From Acidobacteriaceae bacterium (lineage in GTDB: Bacteria > Acidobacteriota > Terriglobia > Terriglobales > Acidobacteriaceae): a stretch of DNA of 52,313 nt. Position numbers and translations under genes: made by a program. The stretch spans positions 142-52,454 of the forward strand of contig PMYL01000033.1 of assembly GCA_003170825.1 (NCBI GenBank), read 5' to 3'. This document shows positions 42,701-50,273 of this stretch, one piece after another. Every line of letters begins with the position of its first letter. Position 1 is the stretch's first letter. The notes below the pieces were generated by a model, which did no database searches, was not told the origin of the DNA, and worked only from the letters and a program-made list of their open reading frames with translations.

Positions 42701-43407
42701 GAGATGCCGTAATCCGGAGGATAGTTGCTGGCCAGCGTCTCGAACTCGGCGATGCCTTCCATTGAGGGCATGATGCTCATCTGGCCGCCGGAACCGCGGT
42801 CATACGCCTCGCCGCCGTCGATCAGATATACGTTGTGTTGTGGTTTTAGCCCGTTCACGCTGATGCCGTAGCTGGCGTTCAAGGCGATCGGCTGGTTGCT
42901 GTCGGGCATATTGTTGCTTACGCCCAGGCCCAGGGCCACGATGGAGGCAATGTTGTTGTTCTCTACCGCGATTTCGGTGAGCTGCTCGGAACTGATCAGC
43001 GTGCTCAGCACGTTGGAGTCAGTCTGCACCGCCAGGGCGTCGGCCGTGACGGTAACCGTCTGGTTTTCGGCGCCGACTGTGAGCTTAACGTCGACGCGGA
43101 ACGTCAAGGACACGTTGATTACGATGCCGTTCTGCGCGAACGACTCGAAGCCCTTGGCCGTGACTCTCAGGTTATAGTTGCCGGGGTTCAGACCGTTGAT
43201 ATCATACAATCCGGTCGCTCCGCTGACCGTGGTGCGCGTATAAGCGGTAGCCGGATCGACGAGCGTAACCTTCGCTCCCGAGACCACCGCTCCGGTCTGG
43301 TCTGTGATGATGCCGTCAAGCTCGGAATTGGCCTGCGCATAGACTCCCGCGCACGCCAGCACGAAGAACAACGGCAACAGGAAAAACCTGTATCTCGCTT
43401 GTCTCAT
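39769..43407 (-). CDS. TonB-dependent receptor with carboxypeptidase-regulatory-like domain
   Basis: A 1,212-residue outer-membrane protein. A signal peptide (FFLLPLFFVLACAGVYAQ) is followed by a carboxypeptidase regulatory-like beta-sandwich (ELDGIITDQTGAVVSGAKVT, then GLYDINGLNPGNYNLRVTAK), the plug (VTADALAVQTDSNVLSTLIS, SVNGLKPQHNVYLIDGG) and a large beta-barrel ending in an aromatic residue (LQLAGKFVF). This Oar-like arrangement is the dominant TonB-receptor class in acidobacteria. Ligand unknown; large oligosaccharides or peptides are usual guesses. AAGGAAGG lies before the ATG. The promoter at 43686-43715 gives a leader of about 270 nt. Confidence 0.95.
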   Translation of the reverse strand: MRQARYRFFLLPLFFVLACAGVYAQANSELDGIITDQTGAVVSGAKVTLVDPATAYTRTTVSGATGLYDINGLNPGNYNLRVTAKGFESFAQNGIVINVSLTFRVDVKLTVGAENQTVTVTADALAVQTDSNVLSTLISSEQLTEIAVENNNIASIVALGLGVSNNMPDSNQPIALNASYGISVNGLKPQHNVYLIDGGEAYDRGSGGQMSIMPSMEGIAEFETLASNYPPDYGISSGATISLSLKSGTQRFHGSLWELNRNTDYDANYFFAKNCSTANCATPRPATHYNIFGGNVGGPLYIPHAYNNDKKKTFFFWNEEWRKIITGAGTNKTPAINPGDIPTLGTDLHYVAPAFAAGNKINVPGVGASSAYQTNVLTPLGLVQGAASGTPGGFALDGSGNSIIPHQLFDANGVLYLRSGIVPSASAGQGGYNVSNNSVAVNVRDDIVRIDHKVNDKWQILGHYMHDTASGTNNLPLLGWLWASYNTIGSSYQNPANSAAIKLSGAITPNLLMEAVINYDGNKINIHNVPNPTANPEKPAGWNTLPLINSFAFTRTAMPGITGFGGPYWTAEDTSTDPYSNATADYEPKVDISYTQGTHAMKFGFSYNRFTKRQNIGGDEQGDYGMGQYSNDGLMDMLMGIPNSYSQEQAAPQRYYVNQTPSAYIMDNWHVTSRMTLQLGIRYDAYPHAWERKNQLGNFDPDLFIPSAAPGLANWTATGTICDALDATTPGSGCTQASGGIFTTPGVNNSPGVPSLFYLNGMGLAGVNGFPRGLVKNDYKTWQPRLGFSEDMFGNGKTVLRGGFGIFYEREQGNDIYDTSGNAPFSNNPSVNQPNFTTPGYNWNTGTTIAPNSIPVFETSVTSMAHIYKAPGDAQYSLGVQRELLPSLIWIVQYVGNFQWHQSVDRAINTLPLSTPMALRAKAGTGSDGGKPGDGGWNSYGGVNAWLTYPGYQNIQQEETTTNGNYNGFQTSLRAQNKYGLSGEVDYTYSHAIDIRTSELNNGLISDPFNIKYDKGSGDLDRRQILSINYIYKLPLFAKSTGLIHTIAGGWEIAGTIMDESGTTNMPGLSNGSAHDYTGLVPNLNSLPIANRPNTTGKTKYIKKLSPTTNSWFDTTQFSAPIDAWAGGANQGWGNTSKDAIVGPRRVNFTTSLYKSFAFGERAHFDLKFESFNTFNHTQPTGVNASFGSSNFGQITGTADPRILQLAGKFVF

Positions 43408-43685
43408 GTGACCTTCCTTTTCAAGTTTGTTTCTGTTTGTGTTTCGTACTGCGATCGCTTCCCCTTCGATCAGGTATGAAGCCGGCAGGATAAAACCGGA
43501 ATCCCGGCAATCCGTTCCCTCAGGCCCGTCTGCCCAGGCTATGAAGACTCCCGCGCAGGCTTCGAAACGGCCCGATTTCTCCGTGTAATGGAAGAAGAAA
43601 TTCCGACTTCTCCATTTTTTGGAATCCTTGCACTCAAACGTTTAAGTTCGTTGCGCGCAAAATCCCTATCACTGAGCCGCGAAAC
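43408..43685 (-). other. Long 5' leader of the receptor gene
   Basis: About 270 bases of untranslated leader between the predicted transcription start and the receptor's ATG. It contains the hairpin-forming sequence at 43589-43614 (TGGAAGAAG...CTTCTCCA). No riboswitch class was recognised. No gene is visible in this stretch. Confidence 0.45.
43589..43620 (+). terminator. Hairpin followed by T-run in the receptor leader
   Basis: TGGAAGAAG and CTTCTCCA form an 8-bp stem with one bulge, followed on the plus strand by TTTTTT. No plus-strand gene ends here, so it might stop antisense transcription, or the stem alone might act in the leader of the receptor mRNA. Confidence 0.4.
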
Positions 43686-43715
43686 ATTTAATGCTCAGAG
43701 AGAGGCAGTTGTCAA
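43686..43715 (-). promoter_or_regulatory. Sigma70-type promoter of the TonB-dependent receptor gene
   Basis: On the minus strand: TTGACA (43715-43710), an 18-bp spacer, then TTAAAT (43691-43686). Transcription would start near 43679, leaving a long leader. The surrounding DNA is AT-rich. Confidence 0.6.
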
Positions 43716-43988
43716 GTACAACTTTCGATGGATTTAAGCCGCCCCCTTCCAAATCCGGGCAACTCCTCGCGTCATCACCTGTAAATATATGTAAATAATC
43801 GAATTACAACGGAATTCCCGAGACAGATTCCAGTCCCGCATGGCGTCGCTTGCTGAGGCAAAGTTGCGCCGCCAGACGGGTTCCCGGCAAAAATCGCAAA
43901 ACTCATGCGTTTTCCTCACACCGGGACAACTCTCCGGCGAGAGCTGGCTTGTAAAAGCGCCTGAAAATTCCCTATTGAATTTAGTGCT
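43716..43988. other. AT-rich gap between the RDD gene and the receptor promoter
   Basis: About 270 bp without a recognisable gene. The AT-rich part 43770-43820 could hold further regulatory sites for the receptor. No terminator for the RDD gene was found with confidence. Confidence 0.35.
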
Positions 43989-44810
43989 CTATTGCAAACG
44001 CGCAAGATCCCGCAATTGCCGCGCCGTGGCCTCAAGAAACGTCTCGATGCTGGCGCCGGCGGGCGGTTCCAGCCCGGACTTTGCCTGGATGGCGGAAGCG
44101 ATCCGCAGCGCCAGGGCCTGACGGGTGGACAGGCTCATATCCAGCCGCCGCGAGAAGAACCCTTCCAGCACCCCCAGGTCGGCCGCCGAGAGTTTGGCGA
44201 TGCCGGTGGCGGGCAGTGTGAGGGCGGTATGCGGCTCGGGGACCGGGGCGCTGGGCGCAAAAATCTGTGAGGTGAAGGTGCGCGCGCCCGAATCGCCCCA
44301 CAAGGGACTCTCCACCTCGCGATCCCTGACCACCAGGGTTCCGGCAGCCAGGTCGCCCAGCCGCTGGTGCTGGCGGGTGACGAACATCGCGATCACGCCG
44401 ACCGCATAAAAGAAAGGAATCTGATCTACATAGCGGACAAGATTGCGCGCCATGGACTCGAACAGCCCGATGGCGCGCCCCGAGCGCTGGATGACGCGAA
44501 TCCTGGCCACCCGTTTGCCCGGAGTCTGTCCGTTCCAGAACGCCTCAAACAGCGTGAAGTAGCCCCAGTTGAGCAAAAAAATGATAAAGATGACGGCCGC
44601 GATGGCCCATTGCTCGGGGACTCCGGTGAAGGCGAGGCTGCCCGGCTTAAGGAAGATGGCGAGAAGCACCGAAAGCACCAAAAACCCGGCGCCCCAGATC
44701 AGGTAATCCACCAGCAGCGCGATAAAACGGCTGCCGATGCCGGCCAGGGGCATCTCGATCGCCACCAGTTCCGGCGTTTCGATGCTAAGCTGGTCGGTAC
44801 TCATGTCCAT
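43989..44810 (-). CDS. RDD-family membrane protein
   Basis: A 273-residue protein. The RDD signature is present: IGSRFIALLVDYLIWGAGFL at the first helix (R and D), LLNWGYFTLFEAFWNGQTPG before the second D-containing loop (GKRVARIRVI), and three hydrophobic helices. The C-terminal 120 residues are soluble. The ATG at 44810 follows GAGAGGA by nine bases, while the next ATG (44804) is equally open. It faces the SpoIIM-family gene head to head and their start codons share a CATG. RDD proteins are often found with SpoIIM, DUF58 and MoxR genes, here at a distance. Confidence 0.9.
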   Translation of the reverse strand: MDMSTDQLSIETPELVAIEMPLAGIGSRFIALLVDYLIWGAGFLVLSVLLAIFLKPGSLAFTGVPEQWAIAAVIFIIFLLNWGYFTLFEAFWNGQTPGKRVARIRVIQRSGRAIGLFESMARNLVRYVDQIPFFYAVGVIAMFVTRQHQRLGDLAAGTLVVRDREVESPLWGDSGARTFTSQIFAPSAPVPEPHTALTLPATGIAKLSAADLGVLEGFFSRRLDMSLSTRQALALRIASAIQAKSGLEPPAGASIETFLEATARQLRDLARLQ

Positions 44811-45780
44811 GGCGCAAATCCTCTCCAACCAGTGGATTCTCAAGCGGCGGCCCCACTGGGACCGGCTCTCGTCCCTGCTGGCCCAATCCGACTTGAGCGG
44901 CCTCGGCCAGCTTTCCCGCGCGGAGCTGCGGGAGATGGCCCTGCTCTACCGCCAGGTCGCCGCGGACCTCTCGGTGCTCCGCCAGGACTCGACCGCGCGC
45001 ACTTATGCCGCGCATGTGAATCAGTTATTGGCTCGCGCCCACCATATCATCTATTCCGGCAGAAAAACGAATTTACTCACGCTTTTCCGCTTCCTGCGCG
45101 ATGAGTATCCGGCCATCTTCCAGCGCCAGATCGGCTACGTCGCGGCCTCGGTGATGATTTCCGTGGCCTGGGGCCTGCTCGGCGCCGCCGTCACCAACGC
45201 CCGCCCGGAGTTCATGCGCCACTTCGTCGGCCCGGCCATGATTGACACCATGGAGCGCCACCAGATGTGGACCCAATCCATCGTCAGCGTTGCGCCCATG
45301 GCCACCAGCGCCATCATGACCAACAACCTATCCGTGAGCTTTGTAACTTTCGCCGGCGGAATCGTCTTCGGCCTGGGAACCTTCTTCATCCTCCTTGAGA
45401 ACGGCATGATGCTGGGAGTTATCGCCGCGGCCTGCCATCAGTACGGAATGTCGATAGCTCTGTGGAGCTTCGTCGCGCCCCACGGATCGCTCGAGTTACC
45501 TTCGATACTTATCGCCGGAGCCGCCGGATTCCGCCTCGGCCACGCCATGCTCTTTCCCGGCGCCCTGCGCTGGAAGGAATCGGTTGCCCGCGGCGGCATC
45601 GAAGCCACGCGACTGGTCTCCGGCATCATTCCCCTGCTGGTCATCGCCGGCTGCCTGGAAGGCTTCTTCTCCCCGTCGCAAGCCCCCGTCTGGCTCAAGT
45701 TCACCGTGGGCGGGCTGCTGTTCTCGCTGCTGCTCCTGTGGCTCTTCCGCCCGGTCAAAGCGGCGCCTGCGCAAGCGTGA
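44809..45780 (+). CDS. SpoIIM-family (DUF95) membrane protein
   Basis: A 323-residue membrane protein starting MAQILSNQWILKRRPHWDRL. The N-terminal helical half (LLYRQVAADLSVLRQDSTAR, then YAAHVNQLLARAHHIIYSGR) and the membrane half (AGGIVFGLGTFFILLENGMM, LGVIAAACHQYGMSIALWSF, APHGSLELPSILIAGAAGFR) match stage II sporulation protein M-like proteins. In sporulating bacteria SpoIIM helps degrade septal peptidoglycan; in non-sporulators its role is unknown. The start codon overlaps that of the divergent RDD gene, and an ATG at 44803 is an alternative. Confidence 0.92.
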   Translation: MAQILSNQWILKRRPHWDRLSSLLAQSDLSGLGQLSRAELREMALLYRQVAADLSVLRQDSTARTYAAHVNQLLARAHHIIYSGRKTNLLTLFRFLRDEYPAIFQRQIGYVAASVMISVAWGLLGAAVTNARPEFMRHFVGPAMIDTMERHQMWTQSIVSVAPMATSAIMTNNLSVSFVTFAGGIVFGLGTFFILLENGMMLGVIAAACHQYGMSIALWSFVAPHGSLELPSILIAGAAGFRLGHAMLFPGALRWKESVARGGIEATRLVSGIIPLLVIAGCLEGFFSPSQAPVWLKFTVGGLLFSLLLLWLFRPVKAAPAQA

Positions 45781-46132
45781 AATGTTCGCTTCCATGGCGC
45801 CGCGCAAGCGACCAATGTTTGCTTCAACGGTGCGTAAAAACTCCAAATGTTCGCTGATAGGGTTGTACTTTTTTGAAGGGTTAACCTTTCCGGGGACCGA
45901 ATTTTGCGAATTGGCACCTGGAAAAGTGCCGAATTGGATGAAAGGGTTGTAGAGAATTGAACAGTGATTTTGTGGAAGAGGCTCAAAAAGGGCAGGATGC
46001 AGGCGTAAGGCGATGAAAATGCATTATTTACAGCGTTTACTCTGACTGTGGGGATGGGCGGAGAACTCGCGTTGGGCTTCAAGGAGCAAGAATTCATTGT
46101 AGAGCGGCTGGGAATTGCCGGAGAAGAGGGGA
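45781..46132. other. Intergenic region downstream of the NTPase gene, with short direct repeats
   Basis: 352 bp between two convergent genes. Three imperfect copies of AATGTTCGCTTC occur near 45780, 45813 and 45845, about 32 bp apart. AT-richer than the SpoIIM-family gene beside it. No gene or clear terminator was found. Confidence 0.4.
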
Positions 46133-49100
46133 TCAATTCTCCAGAGCTTTCCTGCATTCCTCAAGGAGGCGCGGGATTTCTTCTTTCGCCGGAGATTCCA
46201 AGGGCTGGGGGGCTTTTGCCAGGGCGGTTTCAAGAGCCACAATCGCCTCAGCTGGTCTTCCGAGCCGTTGAAGGGTGGAACCTTTTCCCCAATAGTTTGA
46301 AAAATGCTCGGGCGCTTCGCGGATTGCCGCGTCGAAGGAAGAAAGCGCCTCTGCAAAGCGGTCTTGATCCAGGTAAAACCAGCCAACTGAAGTATAAAAT
46401 CTCGCAACTGGAGCCAATTGCCTTTCTGCCCATAAGATTGCAGAGCGGAAGTGATTCTCCGCCATCTGAAGATACTTTCCAGCAATCTTGAACATTCCAG
46501 CTTCCTGCTCTTGTGCGGCGAGTCCTCGAAGCGCCATGGCGTTGCCTTCGTGTGCCATTTGATGTTTTATGTTAAGTCTCAAAACAGCTTGAAATTCCTT
46601 CCTTGCCTCCGCCCATTTCAGCAAGTCGAGAAAAAAGCGGCCATAAGCATGGTGTAGGCCAGTCCAATTCGGAAACTTGTTGAGCAGGTTTGTAAAAACA
46701 ACCCCTGCTTCGTCGGTTCTTCCCACTTCTGCAAGCCAACGCGCCCGCCTGAGCGGGATGGCGTTATTGTTTGGGAAGCGTACTTCCAACTCGTCAAGAA
46801 TCTTCTTGACTTCCATTTCAGACCCCTGCGATGCGATCAAATCCAGATATCTTTCTAACAGGTTTAGGTCTTTGGGATTATCTTTTATCGCTGCCGAGGT
46901 CATCTCAATTGCACGATCCGTCTTTCCGTTGCGGACCAGGATTGCAATCAAAGCAGTCCAAACATCGGTTGCTTTTGGGTGCTTCTTGAGCCAGCAAACC
47001 GTATCGTCAGTGGCCTTATCCAAGTCGTGTTTCGCGCAGCGCTCTATCAGGCCGAGATAGAACGTCCGGACATAAGCAGCGTCATCATGTTTTGCCAGCC
47101 ATTCCGCAGTCTTACTAATTGCCTTCATCACGTCTGGGGTTGTACCTCGGTGTTCAATAATGCCGAGATAAGCTGTACGGACGTTTGTATCCTCATTGTA
47201 CTGCGCCAACCATTCCTCGGTCATAGCAAGCGCCCCGATCACCTCTGAAGTTGTGCCTCGGCGCTCTATCAGGCCGAGATAGAATTCGCGAACGCTGATA
47301 ACGTCAGCATGTTTATCCGCATCCAGCCATATAGCGGTCTGTTCAATTGCATCCTTTACGTCTTGGGGTGTACCTTTTTGTTCTACTAAATCGAGAAAAG
47401 CAGTGCGGACTGACGAATCGTCATCGTGCCGATCCAGCCATATAGCTGTTTGTTCAATCGCATCCTTCACGTTTTTGGATGTGCCTTGTCGTTCTACCAA
47501 GCCGAGATAAAATGTACGAACGTAAGTATCGTCCGGATGTGAGTCGCACCATCTCACAGCCGTATCGATCGCCTCGCGCGCCTTTCCGAGTTGTTCGAGA
47601 CCGCTGGCTACACCTTGAGCGACGGTGGGATTAGTTGGTTTGGCGCTAAGAAGGCACTGCTCGGCCATGTCTCTCTGGCCTAGATTGCGAAACGCCATTG
47701 CCCAGTCTTCCATGGCTTCAGGAACAGAAATCGCCAGATTGCGAATCTTTTCTTCATTAGAGCGAAAGAGTTCGGTTGCCAGCGTAAGTTCGGCAGGGAT
47801 GCTGCGTGATCCAGAACTTAGCACTCGGAGCATATATCCTAAGAAGACGCTGTGCTCCGGGTCTGAAAGTGAAGCGGTTCGAACCGCGGCTAAAAAAGTG
47901 CGCCGAATCGTGTCGGCGAACGCAACCTTCAAGGCGAACTGAGCAATAAGTATATGACCGGCGAACCAGCTATTTTTGAAACGAGAAGAGGATGGAAAGA
48001 TGATGCCTTCGCTTCCAACTTTCGCTGGAGTTGTGAGAAGCGAATCACTGAAGTATGGCTTGTCGAGTATACCGTCCAATAGGAGGCTGGGGATATGAAG
48101 GCCGTATGCGTTGAAGACAACTACGATTCCCCATGCCTTGTAGGTGTCTGGGAAGTTTTTCTTAAGGTGTTGTGCGGTGTCTGAAAGGATTTGATCGATT
48201 GGCTTTCCTTCGGTAAGCTGTAACATCGCAACCAAGATTCTGCGTGTTTTTGACAGCTCGTTGAACCGCTTTGGACTCAACTCGGCAACTCCGGGCATTT
48301 TGCGGAGTTGGTCGATCTCATTGTCCGTAAGATTATCGGGCGAAACAGCATCAAGAATATCCAGATAGCTGCTTGTGCGAATGGACTTGGTGCGGTCGGC
48401 GAAGCTGGGCGTCGTGGCGATGATCGTAATCGGCAAGAGCTCACCGAGATTTGAAAGAACTTCGACAATCAGAGCGGCCTGATCCTCATCCCGGTAGATG
48501 TCGTCGATGAGTATGTACAGTCGCCCTTGTGCGCTCTTGGACAGCTTCGTGGCAAAATATCTGAATTTATCGAGCGAAGAGCCTCCTTGAACCTCAACGA
48601 CGGCGCGTCCGGCTGCGACAAGTTGTGCGCCAATCTGCAGAAGAAGCGTGGTTTTACCGGAACCAGGTTCGCCGCGAATGATTTGCAGGGCGGCTTTTTC
48701 GGAGTGAGCCTGGATGAGCCTGTCTGTAACTTCCCGCGCCAGGTCTCGCTCAATGCCTCCCCGTTGCGCAACCAGCTTCCAGTCGCCTCTGGAGATGCTC
48801 AGAAACCGGGTGGTTTCTCCCTCCCTCTGTTTCTCGAGGAAGGAGGCATCAATGACTCGGAGCACCTCTTGGAATTCGTTGTCAACGACCTGCTTCAAAG
48901 CGGTCAACTGCGCATCGATATGGACAATTGTGGCGCTCAGCCATTCCTGGAAGGATTGCTGGGCCTCTTTCCAGGCTTGTTTGTACTCGTCCCTGACTAT
49001 GATCGAGCGGAAGCTCTCGCGGAAATGCTCGGGTAAGAGACTTTCGATCTGGGCAGCAAGTTCGTCGGGCAAAGGCCGGTATTCGCCTTGCAGAAGCGAT

Positions 49101-49594
49101 AGGTTCCCGGTTTTGCGCCTCTGGCCTTGGGCGTCGAGGCGTTGCATGGTGCGGCAGAGGATTGCATCGAGATTCTGGGAGACAAGCTCTCCCGGTTGAA
49201 CCTGTTCGAGGTCCAGCGGCTCGGAGGATTTAAGGCAGGCGTCCCAGTTTTCAAACCAGTCTTCAAACTCCTTGCCCACTTGGGAGTGAACTGTGACCAG
49301 CGACTCACGGAGGGCTTCGCGATAGACCTTTTCGATCTCTCTTGAGTGCGCTTTGAATTTGTTGGCGAGCGAGTCAAACCGGGGGCCGAGGAGCTTTTCG
49401 GCGGCAGATTCTCCGAACTTCTCCGCGCAGGATGCTACAAAATCCGCTGCCGACTTCCCGAAGATATCCCCGAGCATCCCGCCAAGGAATGCCCCCGTCG
49501 CGCATCCAAGGGGTCCGGCAAGAAATGACCCACATGCTGCAGCGGTGACGCGGAATGCCGGTTTCGTCCATGCGCTGGTAGTGTCCAAGGCCAT
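46133..49594 (-). CDS. P-loop NTPase with hydrophobic glycine-rich N-terminus and helical repeats (STAND-like)
   Basis: A 1,153-residue protein. The ATG at 49594 follows GGAGGTGAT by seven bases; the TTG at 49600 is discarded. Residues 12-60 are Gly/Ala-rich and hydrophobic (AAACGSFLAGPLGCATGAFL, then GGMLGDIFG), like a glycine zipper. Residues 75-270 are helical and coiled-coil-like. The NTPase core has Walker A GEPGSGKTT (about 308-316) and Walker B LYILIDDIY (about 360). From about 670 to 900 run five to six degenerate repeats of 37-40 residues (YVRTFYLGLVERQGTSKNVK); more TPR-type repeats follow to the end. The order effector-like N-terminus, NTPase, repeat sensor is the STAND plan. Codons are AT-richer than in the neighbouring genes. 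Confidence 0.82.
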   Translation of the reverse strand: MALDTTSAWTKPAFRVTAAACGSFLAGPLGCATGAFLGGMLGDIFGKSAADFVASCAEKFGESAAEKLLGPRFDSLANKFKAHSREIEKVYREALRESLVTVHSQVGKEFEDWFENWDACLKSSEPLDLEQVQPGELVSQNLDAILCRTMQRLDAQGQRRKTGNLSLLQGEYRPLPDELAAQIESLLPEHFRESFRSIIVRDEYKQAWKEAQQSFQEWLSATIVHIDAQLTALKQVVDNEFQEVLRVIDASFLEKQREGETTRFLSISRGDWKLVAQRGGIERDLAREVTDRLIQAHSEKAALQIIRGEPGSGKTTLLLQIGAQLVAAGRAVVEVQGGSSLDKFRYFATKLSKSAQGRLYILIDDIYRDEDQAALIVEVLSNLGELLPITIIATTPSFADRTKSIRTSSYLDILDAVSPDNLTDNEIDQLRKMPGVAELSPKRFNELSKTRRILVAMLQLTEGKPIDQILSDTAQHLKKNFPDTYKAWGIVVVFNAYGLHIPSLLLDGILDKPYFSDSLLTTPAKVGSEGIIFPSSSRFKNSWFAGHILIAQFALKVAFADTIRRTFLAAVRTASLSDPEHSVFLGYMLRVLSSGSRSIPAELTLATELFRSNEEKIRNLAISVPEAMEDWAMAFRNLGQRDMAEQCLLSAKPTNPTVAQGVASGLEQLGKAREAIDTAVRWCDSHPDDTYVRTFYLGLVERQGTSKNVKDAIEQTAIWLDRHDDDSSVRTAFLDLVEQKGTPQDVKDAIEQTAIWLDADKHADVISVREFYLGLIERRGTTSEVIGALAMTEEWLAQYNEDTNVRTAYLGIIEHRGTTPDVMKAISKTAEWLAKHDDAAYVRTFYLGLIERCAKHDLDKATDDTVCWLKKHPKATDVWTALIAILVRNGKTDRAIEMTSAAIKDNPKDLNLLERYLDLIASQGSEMEVKKILDELEVRFPNNNAIPLRRARWLAEVGRTDEAGVVFTNLLNKFPNWTGLHHAYGRFFLDLLKWAEARKEFQAVLRLNIKHQMAHEGNAMALRGLAAQEQEAGMFKIAGKYLQMAENHFRSAILWAERQLAPVARFYTSVGWFYLDQDRFAEALSSFDAAIREAPEHFSNYWGKGSTLQRLGRPAEAIVALETALAKAPQPLESPAKEEIPRLLEECRKALEN

Positions 49595-49727
49595 CGCCAA
49601 ATCACCTCCGAGTGGGATTTCAGGAGATCGATGCAGACTGAATAGAGATCGGAATCATGATAACCGAACTGGCCCAGAAGCGAAGTAGGGATTCTGAGGC
49701 TAGGATGCTTCGAAGATAATGAACGCC

Positions 49728-49773
49728 GCGCGGCTTTGCCGCGTGGGTTGATTTCTAAAATCTTGTGGATGGG
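49728..49773. repeat. 46-bp direct repeat, copy A
   Basis: Begins GCGCGGCTTTGCCGCGTGGG and ends CTTGTGGATGGG. The same sequence, with one mismatch, is at 49907-49952. The first 16 bases form an internal hairpin (CGCGGC/GCCGCG). Confidence 0.85.
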
Positions 49774-49778
49774 TTTGT

Positions 49779-49798
49779 GCCGGGGTTGAAACCCCGGC
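49779..49798. repeat. Perfect hairpin GCCGGGGTT/AACCCCGGC
   Basis: A 9-bp perfect stem with a two-base loop. One of several palindromes in the spacer upstream of the NTPase gene. Confidence 0.7.
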
Positions 49799-49840
49799 CT
49801 ACCGGCTAGTGACCGTTGAAGCGCCGAAAAGCAAAAGCAG

Positions 49841-49877
49841 GTCCTTCGACTTCGCTGCGCTTCGCTCAGGATGACAG
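49841..49877. repeat. Dispersed palindromic element (CTTCGACTTCGCTGCGCTTC)
   Basis: A sequence of this type, ending in GCTCAGGATGACAG, recurs between genes in many acidobacterial and some other high-GC genomes, as I recall it. No coding capacity. Confidence 0.55.
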
Positions 49878-49906
49878 CTTTTTGGGGAGGGTAGGGAAGG
49901 ATTTGA

Positions 49907-49952
49907 GCGCGGCTTCGCCGCGTGGGTTGATTTCTAAAATCTTGTGGATGGG
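49907..49952. repeat. 46-bp direct repeat, copy B
   Basis: Second copy of the element at 49728-49773, 179 bp further on, differing at one position (TTC for TTT in the loop of its 5' hairpin). Confidence 0.85.
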
Positions 49953-49970
49953 GGTTTGTCCACTCCTGAC

Positions 49971-50153
49971 GGAGGGAGCAGGGGTCTTTAGACCCTTGAA
50001 ATGATCCCGGTCTAAACGGGGCTTCAGCCCCGGAGGAGGCTTTTCGGGTCTCTCGCTCCCCATGTTGCATTCCGGCAGAAGAAAAAAAGGCCCGGGGCTA
50101 AAGCCCGTGGATTGAGCCGCATTTTCAGGGGTCTGAAGACCCCTGCTCCCTCC
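49971..50153. mobile_element. MITE-like element with 17-bp terminal inverted repeats
   Basis: GGAGGGAGCAGGGGTCT (49971-49987) and AGACCCCTGCTCCCTCC (50137-50153) are perfect inverted repeats bounding 183 bp. Inside are hairpins GGGTCT/AGACCC (49982-49995), CGGGGC/GCCCCG (50017-50032) and GGGCT/AGCCC (50095-50106), and no coding frame. No obvious target-site duplication flanks it. The call as a mobile element is an inference from structure. Confidence 0.5.
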
Positions 50154-50273
50154 AGTTTCCAAAAAGCTCAAAATTGTGTGCATTCCCGTATCCACACGTT
50201 GCAGAGCCGGAACGTCGGCCTCAACGCCCACTTCCGTGTGGCCAGTCTGGCCTAAATGTTCTAGCCTCAAGAG

